Assembly: GCF_001905825.1 (NCBI RefSeq) | Contig: NZ_LIVV01000005.1 | Span: 1 to 64,000, forward strand | Length of the DNA: 64,000 nt | From: Streptomyces sp. CB02009 | GTDB taxonomy: Bacteria; Actinomycetota; Actinomycetes; Streptomycetales; Streptomycetaceae | Direction: 5' to 3' | Part shown: positions 43,401-51,167 of the stretch, in pieces | Layout: every line of letters begins with the position of its first letter | How positions within the stretch are numbered: the stretch's first letter is position 1 | Position numbers and translations under genes: made by a program | The notes under the pieces: model-generated | Seen by the model: only the letters and a program-made list of their open reading frames with translations | What the model was told of the DNA's origin: nothing | Database searches by the model: none

Positions 43401-43978
43401 TAGCTCTCGCCCGGGCTGTTCCAATCGATGCGCGCTCGATTTACAGCCTGCTTGGGGCCACCTCCTATCACCTAGGTGGGCAAGCGGCGCCCTCTCCAGT
43501 CTTTCTCGTGCTGGCATTCAGCACCGCCCTACGTTCCTTGGGGCTGGAGTGCCGACTGATCCCTACGGCGTTGCGGGTGTCCCGGAGCGACGGCAGATCG
43601 GTCGATCTGCCGGACTGGAGGCTTCCGCCCGTGGTCACACAGCGCGGGGAAGTTCGCGGGCACGTAACCGTCTGGTGTGAGGAAGCAGCACGGTTGGTGG
43701 ATCCAGCACTCCTGATCGGCCAGAGCCGACTCGCCCCGGATGCTGCGGAGCGCGAGATCTTCCGGTCTCCCGTAGTCTTTCCGGCCCCCGATTTGAACGC
43801 CCTGCTCGGCGTCAGCCCAGCCACCCACCGAGAGGGATACCTCCTCGCTTACGAGTTCCGCCTCGACTGGGAGGAGCACCTCCGTGAGGCGATTGAGCGC
43901 CTGGACAAGGCAGCTGTAGCCAGCCTTGCGCAAGTACTGGCAGCTTCCGCCACCCTGGCCACCGACACCTGTCCCTAG
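40433..43978 (+). CDS. STAND ATPase with N-terminal nuclease-like domain, helical repeats and pseudo-transglutaminase tail
   Basis: 1181 residues from the ATG at 40433, preceded by AGGAGG 9 bases upstream; an in-frame TTG at 40364 would add 23 residues. Residues about 10-110 look like a PD-(D/E)XK nuclease: FRVEGADEAIDFEV then LLLAQAKTR, giving Glu38, Asp44, Gln59-x-Lys61. The NB-ARC/STAND domain follows: P-loop SGLGGIGKSS (274-283), Walker B LLLVYDN (348-354), VTTRDS (375-380), CIPLGIA (424-430) and LAIHR with His554. TPR-like helices fill about 580-960. The last ~170 residues resemble a transglutaminase fold (ALRSLGLECRLI, GHVTVWCEE, LVDPAL) but the catalytic Cys position is Ser/Pro. The layout resembles antiviral Avs proteins. 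Codon use is less G/C-biased than in neighbours, suggesting transfer. Confidence 0.8.
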   Translation: MGGVDTARGMSFQTACAILQLIRTPEEYPEAETFRVEGADEAIDFEVRDAQGRPLLLAQAKTRVEPGSWSGPELIRLARRWGSADPEGTAVLRFLSDAPVHSSGHALRNAVARARAMPDPDEWLAECKEGVPVSIRLSVNDHALLRRLEIDTRIGPWEQVLDQARLELLRLSSVAVAAEDIDSTVNALFVKMFQWSGDHLLARRTFRLAELPSLLRGRHSTPAADAVKLPGPGRALFREVPSAAGVRGRSKELTTLRERFSVEPDSGTPRVVVSGLGGIGKSSIARLYAHRHRDHYDFVWWIPSDTREDVVAAYRRMVAEERQDTEPATDVEIIAQVGLRLAHLGSRLLLVYDNVADREQLQGLLPTCEGAHVLVTTRDSAWAAADGGLVVERMTTEEATAWAAERLPHLSESELSALVNAVECIPLGIAQAVGYIAATQCPVGVYLAELADCRAKLLDDRGFVPLDYREGATLTAAVTLSVKRVLDQALHSSDNGGQHLPAALLARCALLAPDFIPLHLATLDLPTGSAVYRAVAELRRFSLVDPRDGFLAIHRIVQEIIRAMMDIEAVKAMQGRFQYELVKRLVDCQKQHSWAEAATLIEHAVHVAHRVTSSGHADANTVALLANVAGAISNIHGDLARSEGLLREALTIAEHASGEAIDDPVYRRAATMTTLAQCLINQSRFDEGAQAARIAWTLLEGMDALDADGVEHLLWAHVSDMRAAVATDRFADIARANARLEAVLQREDVTPSTALGIRLEQVQSLVWIQNWDDAAMAIDQARAAAPADAETSTELRFLDAIVKASTGRLEEALAVTAGIPEPAERAAVNIMRHHADHMVEAAHALMVGSLHRQKKGILTEAWILHAAGLLIDQAEALLVAHTEAGPDVLAQVPHRRAVLAWTRHLLGHPDGDLELSRALMRESLKLFEAAGQGHVPLAVTARQFLELRDQDLHDEPSETLPLEGPARFPLPSSGGSGTHPIAEYPWHNAVALARAVPIDARSIYSLLGATSYHLGGQAAPSPVFLVLAFSTALRSLGLECRLIPTALRVSRSDGRSVDLPDWRLPPVVTQRGEVRGHVTVWCEEAARLVDPALLIGQSRLAPDAAEREIFRSPVVFPAPDLNALLGVSPATHREGYLLAYEFRLDWEEHLREAIERLDKAAVASLAQVLAASATLATDTCP

Positions 43979-44033
43979 GCCTGAGTTCGTCTCACCGAGC
44001 TGAGGTTCTGCGGACAGCTGCGGACAACGCAAC

Positions 44034-44063
44034 GGCCTGACCTGCATAGCTGCAGGTCAGGCC
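44034..44063. terminator. Bidirectional terminator between the STAND gene and ychF
   Basis: Perfect 13-bp stem GGCCTGACCTGCA / TGCAGGTCAGGCC with a 4-base loop, 55 bases past the STAND stop and 16 bases past the ychF stop. It marks the right edge of the accessory interval. Confidence 0.75.
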
Positions 44064-44079
44064 GCCTCTAGGTGTGCGA

Positions 44080-45168
44080 TCAGACGTTGAAGCGGAACTC
44101 CACCACGTCGCCGTCCTGCATGACGTACTCCTTGCCCTCCATGCGGGCCTTGCCCTTCGCGCGGGCGTCGGCGACCGAGCCGGTTTCGACGAGGTCGGCG
44201 AAGGAGATGACCTCGGCCTTGATGAAGCCCTTCTGGAAGTCGGTGTGGATCACACCGGCCGCCTCGGGGGCCGTCGCGCCCTGCTTGATCGTCCAGGCGC
44301 GGGATTCCTTCGGGCCGGCCGTCAGGTAGGTCTGGAGGCCCAGGGTCGCGAAGCCGACGCGGGCGAGGGTCGCCAGGCCCGGCTCCTCGGCGCCGACGGA
44401 CTGGAGGAGCTCCATGGCGTCCTCCTCGTCCAGCTCGGCCAGGTCCTGCTCCAGCTTCGCGTTCAGGAAGATCGCCTCCGCCGGGGCGACCAGCGCGCTC
44501 TGCTCGGCCTTGAACGCGTCGTCCGTCAGCTCGTCCTCGTCCACGTTGAAGACGTAGAGGAACGGCTTGGTGGTGAGGAGGTGCAGGTCGTGGAGGAGCT
44601 CCGCCTTCTCCGAGCCCTGCACGATGCCCTGCGAGAAGAGCGTGTCGCCCTTCTCCAGGATCGCCTGTGCGGCCTCGACCGCGGCGACCTTGGGCGCCGT
44701 GTCCTTCTTGATCCGCATCTCCTTCTGGAGGCGCGGCAGGACCTTCTCGATCGTCTGGAGGTCCGCGAGGATCAGCTCCGTGTTGATCGTCTCGATGTCG
44801 TCCTTCGGCGAGACCTTGCCGTCGACGTGCACGACGTTCTCGTCCTTGAAGGCGCGGATAACCTGGCAGATCGCATCCGACTCGCGGATGTTGGCCAGGA
44901 ACTTGTTGCCGAGGCCCTCGCCCTCGCTCGCGCCGCGCACGATGCCCGCGATGTCGACGAAGTCGACCGTCGCCGGGAGGACCCGCTGCGAGGAGAAGAT
45001 CTCCGCGAGCTTGGTCAGGCGGGCGTCGGGGACGCCGACGACGCCGACGTTGGGCTCGATCGTGGCGAACGGGTAGTTGGCCGCCAGCACGTCGTTCTTG
45101 GTCAGGGCGTTGAACAGGGTCGACTTGCCGACATTCGGCAGACCGACGATTCCGATCGTGAGCGACAC
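44080..45168 (-). CDS. ychF: Redox-regulated ATPase/GTPase YchF (Obg family)
   Basis: 362 residues, exactly the usual YchF length. G1 is GIVGLPNVGKSTLFNAL (residues 5-21) and G3 is DIAGIVRGASEGEGLGN. The G4 position is NVDE rather than NKxD, the change that makes YchF prefer ATP. A helical coiled insertion is followed by a C-terminal TGS domain ending EYVMQDGDVVEFRFNV. YchF (OLA1 in eukaryotes) binds ribosomes and modulates translation under oxidative stress. It is convergent with the STAND gene and divergent from the DUF6542 gene. Confidence 0.97.
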   Translation of the reverse strand: MSLTIGIVGLPNVGKSTLFNALTKNDVLAANYPFATIEPNVGVVGVPDARLTKLAEIFSSQRVLPATVDFVDIAGIVRGASEGEGLGNKFLANIRESDAICQVIRAFKDENVVHVDGKVSPKDDIETINTELILADLQTIEKVLPRLQKEMRIKKDTAPKVAAVEAAQAILEKGDTLFSQGIVQGSEKAELLHDLHLLTTKPFLYVFNVDEDELTDDAFKAEQSALVAPAEAIFLNAKLEQDLAELDEEDAMELLQSVGAEEPGLATLARVGFATLGLQTYLTAGPKESRAWTIKQGATAPEAAGVIHTDFQKGFIKAEVISFADLVETGSVADARAKGKARMEGKEYVMQDGDVVEFRFNV

Positions 45169-45329
45169 GGTGGCGACTTCCTGAAGTGTGGACGGGGGGC
45201 CGATCCCCCAGTTTACGGGCGGGCCGAACCGGCCAGTGACGCCGACCTTCGGTCGTTCTCGGGGGCAAGGTCACCCAAAGGGCGTGTCCCGGACCCGGTT
45301 CCCGCCCCTTTCCGACCTACGTTGGTGGA

Positions 45330-46091
45330 GTGGAGCAGCACAGGACAAGTCAGCCGCAAGGCCGCCGACGGCCCCAAACCCCCGTCACGCCGCCCGTCAC
45401 CCCGCCCCCCGCACTCGTGGAGGGCGCGGCCGTGTACCGGGTGACCGGCCGGACCCGGCGGGGCCCCGGCGGCCCCCGCGTCCAGCGCGCCGGGGCGCCC
45501 GGAGCGGTGGCCGGGAAGCCGACGGGGCGGCCGGTGCCGCCCGTCGTCCTCGCGCTGCGGCGGCTCCCCCAGCCACGCCTCACCGGGCTGGGCGCCGGCC
45601 TCTTCGCCTCCGCCGTGATGCTGACGCTCGGCTTCCTCGACCGGCTGCTCCTCGACGGCTCCCCGGTCGTCTACGGCCTGCTGTTCCTTCCGGTCAGCGC
45701 CCTGACCGCGCTCTGGGTCCGCGCCGCGGACCTCGTCACCGCCCCCATCGCCGTCCCCATCGCCTTCGCCGTCGGCGTCGTCCCCATCGCGGGCGGCACG
45801 GGCGGTTTCGGCGGCCAGGCCATGGCCGTCGTGACCGCCCTCGCCGTGCACGCGGGCTGGCTGTACGGCGGGACCCTCGTCGCCGGGCTCATCGCGAGCG
45901 TGCGGAAGGTGCGGGAGATGGGGCGGCGCCAGCACCTCGTGCGTACCGCCGCCGCGTCGGCCCCGGCCGCCGGCGGCGCCTCGGCCGGCACCTCGGCCGG
46001 GGCCTCCCCCGTCGCCGGTGAGGCGCCCGGGGCCGGTGGGAGGGGGCCCGCGTCGGGCGGCCGCACCCCTCGCCGCCGTCCCGTCGGCTAG
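45330..46091 (+). CDS. DUF6542-family membrane protein
   Basis: 253 residues from a GTG at 45330. A Pro/Arg-rich N-terminus (about 85 residues) precedes four hydrophobic helices (GLGAGLFASAVMLTLGFLDR, VVYGLLFLPVSALTALWV, VTAPIAVPIAFAVGVVPI, AVVTALAVHAGWLYGGTL). The C-terminus is Ala/Gly-rich and ends in RRRPVG. This matches a family I know from streptomycetes as DUF6542. Function unknown. It is divergent from ychF and convergent with ppgK. Confidence 0.8.
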   Translation: MEQHRTSQPQGRRRPQTPVTPPVTPPPALVEGAAVYRVTGRTRRGPGGPRVQRAGAPGAVAGKPTGRPVPPVVLALRRLPQPRLTGLGAGLFASAVMLTLGFLDRLLLDGSPVVYGLLFLPVSALTALWVRAADLVTAPIAVPIAFAVGVVPIAGGTGGFGGQAMAVVTALAVHAGWLYGGTLVAGLIASVRKVREMGRRQHLVRTAAASAPAAGGASAGTSAGASPVAGEAPGAGGRGPASGGRTPRRRPVG

Positions 46092-46365
<274 letters not shown>

Positions 46366-47109
46366 CTACGCCGCCCCCGCCGCCATCCCCGCTCCCACGA
46401 TCCCCGCGTTGTTCTGGAGTTCCGCCGGGACGATCTCCGCCCTGATGCCCTCGATCAGCGGCAGGAACTTGTCCGCCTTCCGGCTCACCCCGCCGCCGAT
46501 GATGAACAGCTCAGGCGAGAACAGCATCTCCACGTGCGCGAGGTACTTCCGCACGCGGCGCGTCGCCCAGTGTTCCCAGCTGAGGTCCTCGTCCTCCTTG
46601 GCCTTCGTCGACGCCCTGGTCTCCGCGTCCTGGCCCTTGAGCTCCAGGTGGCCCAGCTCCGTGTTCGGGACGAGGCGGCCGTCGACGAAGAGGGCCGAGC
46701 CGATGCCCGTGCCGAGGGTCAGCATGATGACGGTGCCCTTGCGGCCGCGGCCCGCGCCGAAGGTCATCTCGGCGATTCCGGCCGCGTCGGCGTCGTTCAG
46801 GACGGTCACCGGGAGGCCGCCCAGGCGGTCGCTCAGCAGGGTCCCGGCGTCCACGTCGATCCATGACTTGTCGACGTTCGCCGCCGTGCGGATGGTCGAG
46901 CCGGTGACCACGCCCGGGAAGGTCACGCCCACTGGTCCCGTCCAGCCGAAGTGCGCCACGACCTCCGCGACGCACCCCGCCACACCGTCGGGTGTGGCGG
47001 GGTGCGGGGTCAGTACCTTGTGGCGCTCCTCGGTGAGCGTCCCGCGCTCCAGGTCCACGGGGGCGCCCTTGATGCCCGATCCGCCGATGTCCACTCCGAA
47101 GACGTTCAT
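46366..47109 (-). CDS. ppgK: Polyphosphate glucokinase (ROK family)
   Basis: 247 residues from the ATG at 47107-47109; a GTG three codons earlier is equally possible. The phosphate-binding motif FGVDIGGSGIKGAP is at the N-terminus. The sequence LTLGTGIGSALFVDG is the second ATP/polyphosphate motif, and VTVLNDADAAGIAE is the glucose-binding region. The segment AKEDEDLSWEHWA is typical of polyphosphate-dependent enzymes. It phosphorylates glucose using polyphosphate or ATP. It is followed by a repeat-rich gap and lies 30 bases downstream of ispH. Confidence 0.94.
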   Translation of the reverse strand: MNVFGVDIGGSGIKGAPVDLERGTLTEERHKVLTPHPATPDGVAGCVAEVVAHFGWTGPVGVTFPGVVTGSTIRTAANVDKSWIDVDAGTLLSDRLGGLPVTVLNDADAAGIAEMTFGAGRGRKGTVIMLTLGTGIGSALFVDGRLVPNTELGHLELKGQDAETRASTKAKEDEDLSWEHWATRRVRKYLAHVEMLFSPELFIIGGGVSRKADKFLPLIEGIRAEIVPAELQNNAGIVGAGMAAGAA

Positions 47110-47139
47110 GGAATCCACGGTACGGGCTGGGGTGCCGGG

Positions 47140-48201
47140 TTACTCCTTGGCGGACGCGGCGGGCTCCGCCGGCTCTCCGGGCTCACCCGCGCCGAGCTGC
47201 CGCGCCACGGCCCGGAGGTCCTTGTTGCGGAGCTCCTTGGGCAGCGAGAAGGTGAGGGACTCGTCGGCCGTCTTGACGATCTCCACGTCCGCGTAGCCGC
47301 GCTCGGAGAGCCACTCCAGGACCTCCTGCACGAGGATGTCCGGGACGGAGGCGCCGGAGGAGAGGCCGACGCTGGTGACGCCCTCCAGCCAGGCCTCGTC
47401 GATCTCGCTCGCGAAGTCGACCAGGTACGCGGCGGGGACGCCGGCCTGCTTGGCGACCTCGACCATGCGGATCGAGTTCGAGGAGTTCTTCGAGCCGACG
47501 ACGATGACGAGCTCGGCCTGGCCGGCCAGCTCCTTGATCGCGATCTGGCGGTTCTGCGTGGCGTAGCAGATGTCGTCGGACGGCGGGGAGATCAGCTGCG
47601 GGAACTTCTCCTTCAGCGCGTCGACCGTCTCCATCGTCTCGTCGACCGACAGGGTGGTCTGGGAGAGCCAGACGACGCGGGACGGGTCGCGGACCTCGAT
47701 CTTGGCGACGTCACCGGGGCCGTCGACCAGCTGGATGTGGTCGGGAGCCTCGCCGGAGGTGCCGATGACCTCCTCGTGGCCCTCGTGGCCGATGAGGAGG
47801 ATGTCGAAGTCGTCGTTGGCGAAGCGGACGGCTTCCTTGTGGACCTTGGTGACCAGCGGGCAGGTGGCGTCGATGGTCGCGAGACGGCCCTGGCGGGCCT
47901 CCTCGTGGACCGTCGGGGCGACACCGTGCGCGGAGAACATCACGATGTTGCCCGGCGGCACCTCGGTCGCCTGGTCGACGAAGACGGCGCCCTTCCGCTC
48001 CAGGGTCTGGACGACGTACTTGTTGTGGACGATCTCGTGCCGGACGTAGATCGGGGCCCCGTACTGCTCCAGGGCCTTCTCCACCGCGATCACGGCACGG
48101 TCCACGCCCGCGCAGTAGCCGCGGGGAGCGGCGAGCAGGACACGCTTCGGGCGGTTCGTCGCGGAGGCGGAATCGGGCGTCGACGCGGGCGTTGCAGTCA
48201 T
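47140..48201 (-). CDS. ispH: 4-Hydroxy-3-methylbut-2-enyl diphosphate reductase IspH
   Basis: 353-residue last enzyme of the MEP isoprenoid pathway, making IPP and DMAPP. The three iron-sulfur cysteines are visible in RGYCAGVDRA, ATCPLVTKVH and DICYATQNRQ. SAHGVAP carries a conserved active-site His. The start at 48199-48201 is assigned; an ATG at 48208-48210 adds three residues and cannot be excluded. The last ~20 residues are Glu/Pro/Ala-rich and not conserved. It is divergent from the APC permease gene and 30 bases upstream of ppgK. Confidence 0.96.
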   Translation of the reverse strand: MTATPASTPDSASATNRPKRVLLAAPRGYCAGVDRAVIAVEKALEQYGAPIYVRHEIVHNKYVVQTLERKGAVFVDQATEVPPGNIVMFSAHGVAPTVHEEARQGRLATIDATCPLVTKVHKEAVRFANDDFDILLIGHEGHEEVIGTSGEAPDHIQLVDGPGDVAKIEVRDPSRVVWLSQTTLSVDETMETVDALKEKFPQLISPPSDDICYATQNRQIAIKELAGQAELVIVVGSKNSSNSIRMVEVAKQAGVPAAYLVDFASEIDEAWLEGVTSVGLSSGASVPDILVQEVLEWLSERGYADVEIVKTADESLTFSLPKELRNKDLRAVARQLGAGEPGEPAEPAASAKE

Positions 48202-48264
48202 GCGTCCCATCGTAAGGCCGCGTCGGTGAGCGGTTTGATCGGTGCCGTGGCCGAAACTGTCGCC

Positions 48265-49635
48265 ATGGCCGAGGAATCGCAGGTGGCGGCGCGCGGGGAA
48301 GACGCGGAACACACGGGACTCCGTCGGAACCTCGGGTTCCGGGACCTGGTCGTCTACGGGCTGCTCTTCATCGCCCCCATGGCGCCCGTCGGCGTCTTCG
48401 GCACGCTCGACGCGAAGTCCGGCGGCTCGGTCGCGCTCGTGTACGTGGTGGCCACGGTCGCCATGGCGTTCACCGCCTTCAGCTACGCGCAGATGGTGCG
48501 GGTCGCACCGCAGGCCGGCTCCGTCTTCACGTACGCGCGCAAGGGCCTCGGCGAAGGGCCGGGGTTCATCGCCGGCTGGATGGCGATGCTCGACTACCTG
48601 CTGATCCCCGCGGTCGCCTACCTCTTCGCCGGCATCGCCATGGAGGCGCTGGTCCCGGAGGTCGACCGGTGGGTGTGGACCGGGATCGCCGTCGTCCTGA
48701 CGACCCTGCTCAACCTCTGGGGCGTACGGGCGGCGGCCCGCGTCGGCTTCGCGGTGCTCGCGATGGAGATCGTCGTGCTGCTGGTCTTCGTCGTCTCCGC
48801 GAGCGTGGCCCTCGCCCAGGACGGCGCCCGGCGCGACTGGTGGTCGCCGATCACGGGTGACGGAACGTTCTCCCTGGCCGCCGTCATCGGGGCGGTGTCC
48901 GTGGCCGTCCTGTCCTACCTGGGCTTCGACGCGATCGCCTCCTTCGCGGAGGAGGTCACGGGCGGTTCGGCGAAGGTGGCGCGGGCGCTGCTGTTCTGCC
49001 TGGCCCTCGCGGGCGTCCTGTTCATCGCGCAGACCTGGCTGGTGGCCCTGCTCGAACCGGTCTCGTCGGCCGAGCTCGCGGCCGACCCGGGGAAGCAGGG
49101 GTCGGCCTTCTACGACGCCGTCGAGAGCGCGGTCGGCGGCTGGCTGCACGACCTCGTGGCCGTCTCGAAGGCGATCGGCGCGGCCTTCGCGGCGCTCGCG
49201 GGGCAGGCGGCAGGCGGCCGCCTGCTCTTCGCGATGGGCCGCGACCGGCGCCTGCCGCACGTGCTCGCGCGGACCGACGGGGGCGTGCCCCGGGTGGCGC
49301 TCCTCGTGTCGGCGACGGTGACGATGATCGCGGCGGTGTGGGCTGCCCGCAGGGACGACGGCCTCGACCACCTGGTGTCGGTCGTGGACGTGGGCGCCCT
49401 GACGGCCTTCGTCCTGCTGCACGCGAGCGTGGTCGGCTGGTTCGCGGTACGGCGGGCGGAGGGGCCGCCGCACTGGCTGAAGCACGTCGTCCTGCCCGTG
49501 GTCGGCGCCGCGATCCTGATCGCGGTCATCGTGGAGGCCTCGGTGGCGGCGCAGGTGGTGGGCGTGGTGTGGCTGGGCGTGGGCCTGATCGTGCTGGCGG
49601 TCCAGGGCGCGACGAGGACACCGGCGGGTCGCTGA
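48265..49635 (+). CDS. APC-family amino acid/amine permease
   Basis: 456-residue transporter with about twelve helices, beginning GFRDLVVYGLLFIAPMAPVG, a typical amino acid-polyamine-organocation family first helix with a GxG-like break. The sequence FDAIASFAEEVTGG is the conserved segment of helix 6/loop. An ATG at 48265 is used; in-frame GTGs at 48226 and 48247 are also possible because no ribosome site stands out. Substrate unknown. The 3' end (ACACCGGCGGGTCGCTGAG) is duplicated 31 bases downstream. Confidence 0.88.
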   Translation: MAEESQVAARGEDAEHTGLRRNLGFRDLVVYGLLFIAPMAPVGVFGTLDAKSGGSVALVYVVATVAMAFTAFSYAQMVRVAPQAGSVFTYARKGLGEGPGFIAGWMAMLDYLLIPAVAYLFAGIAMEALVPEVDRWVWTGIAVVLTTLLNLWGVRAAARVGFAVLAMEIVVLLVFVVSASVALAQDGARRDWWSPITGDGTFSLAAVIGAVSVAVLSYLGFDAIASFAEEVTGGSAKVARALLFCLALAGVLFIAQTWLVALLEPVSSAELAADPGKQGSAFYDAVESAVGGWLHDLVAVSKAIGAAFAALAGQAAGGRLLFAMGRDRRLPHVLARTDGGVPRVALLVSATVTMIAAVWAARRDDGLDHLVSVVDVGALTAFVLLHASVVGWFAVRRAEGPPHWLKHVVLPVVGAAILIAVIVEASVAAQVVGVVWLGVGLIVLAVQGATRTPAGR

Positions 49636-49667
49636 GACGCTGAGGAGAACACCGGCGGGTCGCTGAG
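49618..49667. repeat. Direct repeat spanning the permease stop codon
   Basis: The 19-bp ACACCGGCGGGTCGCTGAG occurs at 49618-49636, covering the last codons and stop, and again at 49649-49667. This is probably a small tandem duplication. Confidence 0.8.
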
Positions 49668-49845
49668 GCGCGCGGGCCGTCCGGCGGGGCGCCGAGCGGG
49701 GGCGTGTGCGGGTCGGCCCTGGGGGCGGGCGTGCGGGGCGCGCGGCCGTGTGCGCGGGGCGGGGCCTCCTGTGCGCGGGGCGGCCCCGGGGGGCGTACGT
49801 GCGCGTGCCCCTGACGTTGTCGTACCGCGCGGTTACGCTCGGTCC

Positions 49846-51063
49846 ATGGCTCTGACTACGTCCGCCGAAGCACCGCTTCCCGTCGGTGAGGTCTCCCGTC
49901 TCATCGGGGGGTGGATCGACCGGCTCGGGGCGATCTGGGTCGAGGGGCAGATCACACAGCTGTCCCGGCGCCCCGGCGCCGGGGTCGTCTTCCTGACGCT
50001 GCGGGATCCCTCGTACGACATCTCCATCGGCGTCACCTGCTACCGCCAGGTCTTCGACGCCGTCGCGGACGTCGTGTCGGAGGGCGCCCGGGTCGTCGTG
50101 CGCGCCAAGCCCGAGTGGTACGCGCCGCGCGGCCAGCTCTCGCTGCGGGCGGTGGAGATCAAGCCCGTCGGGATCGGCGAGCTGCTCGCCCGGCTGGAGC
50201 AGCTGAAGCGGAGCCTCGCCTCCGAAGGGCTCTTCGCGCTCGACCGGAAGAAGCCGCTGCCGTTCCTGCCGCACCGCATCGGCCTCGTCTGCGGCCGCGC
50301 CTCCGCGGCCGAGCGGGACGTCCTGGAGAACGCGCGCCGCCGCTGGCCCGCCGTCGCCTTCGAGGTGCGGAACGTGGCGGTGCAGGGCGTGAAGGCCGTG
50401 CCCCAGGTCGTCCAGGCCGTCCAGGAGCTCGACTCCCACGAGGACGTCGACGTGATCATCGTCGCCCGGGGCGGCGGCAGCGTCGAGGACCTGCTGCCGT
50501 TCTCGGACGAGCAGCTCGTCAGGGCCGTCGCCGAGTGCCGTACGCCGGTGGTCTCGGCCATCGGCCACGAGCCGGACTCGCCGCTCCTCGACCTCGTCGC
50601 CGACCTGCGCGCCTCGACGCCGACCGACGCGGCCAAGAAGGTCGTGCCGGACGTCGGCGAGGAGCTGGACCGGGTGCGCGGGCTGCGGGACCGGGCCCTG
50701 AGGACCGTGCGGGGGCTCCTCGACCGGGAGGAGCGCGGTCTCGCGCACGCCCTGGCCCGGCCGGTCATGGAGCATCCGCAGCGCATGGTCGAGGTCCGCG
50801 AGGACGAGCTCGTCGCCCTGCTCGCGCGCAGCCGTCGGGTCCTCGGCCACCTCCTGGACCGGGCGGACTCCGAGCTGTCGCACACGCAGGCGCGGGTCCG
50901 GGCGCTGTCGCCCGCCGCGACGATGGAGCGGGGGTACGCGGTGCTCCAGCGGGCCGACGGCTCGGTGGTCCGCTCCCCCGGGGAGGTCGCGGCGGACGAG
51001 GAGCTGCGGGCCCGGGTCGCGGAGGGCGAGTTCGCGGTACGGCGCGTGGCCGACCCGGCCTGA
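49846..51063 (+). CDS. xseA: Exodeoxyribonuclease VII large subunit
   Basis: 405 residues from an ATG at 49846. The N-terminal OB-fold (about 10-110) has WVEGQITQLSRRPGAGVVFL and ITCYR-like elements. The catalytic XseA domain has GLVCGRASAAERDV, VIIVARGGGSVEDLLPF and SAIGHEPDSPLLDLVADLRA, where Asp and His residues of the active site are found. The C-terminal part is a long coiled coil. It works with XseB to degrade single-stranded DNA. xseB follows after a 104-base spacer containing GCAGGACCAC repeats. Confidence 0.96.
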   Translation: MALTTSAEAPLPVGEVSRLIGGWIDRLGAIWVEGQITQLSRRPGAGVVFLTLRDPSYDISIGVTCYRQVFDAVADVVSEGARVVVRAKPEWYAPRGQLSLRAVEIKPVGIGELLARLEQLKRSLASEGLFALDRKKPLPFLPHRIGLVCGRASAAERDVLENARRRWPAVAFEVRNVAVQGVKAVPQVVQAVQELDSHEDVDVIIVARGGGSVEDLLPFSDEQLVRAVAECRTPVVSAIGHEPDSPLLDLVADLRASTPTDAAKKVVPDVGEELDRVRGLRDRALRTVRGLLDREERGLAHALARPVMEHPQRMVEVREDELVALLARSRRVLGHLLDRADSELSHTQARVRALSPAATMERGYAVLQRADGSVVRSPGEVAADEELRARVAEGEFAVRRVADPA

Positions 51064-51167
51064 GCGCGGCCGCGCGGGGCCGACGGCAGGACCGTGCAGA
51101 ACCAGAGCAGGACCACGCAGGACCACGCAGGACGCAAGAGAACCGGTTACGGAGGGTGGAGCGGCAC

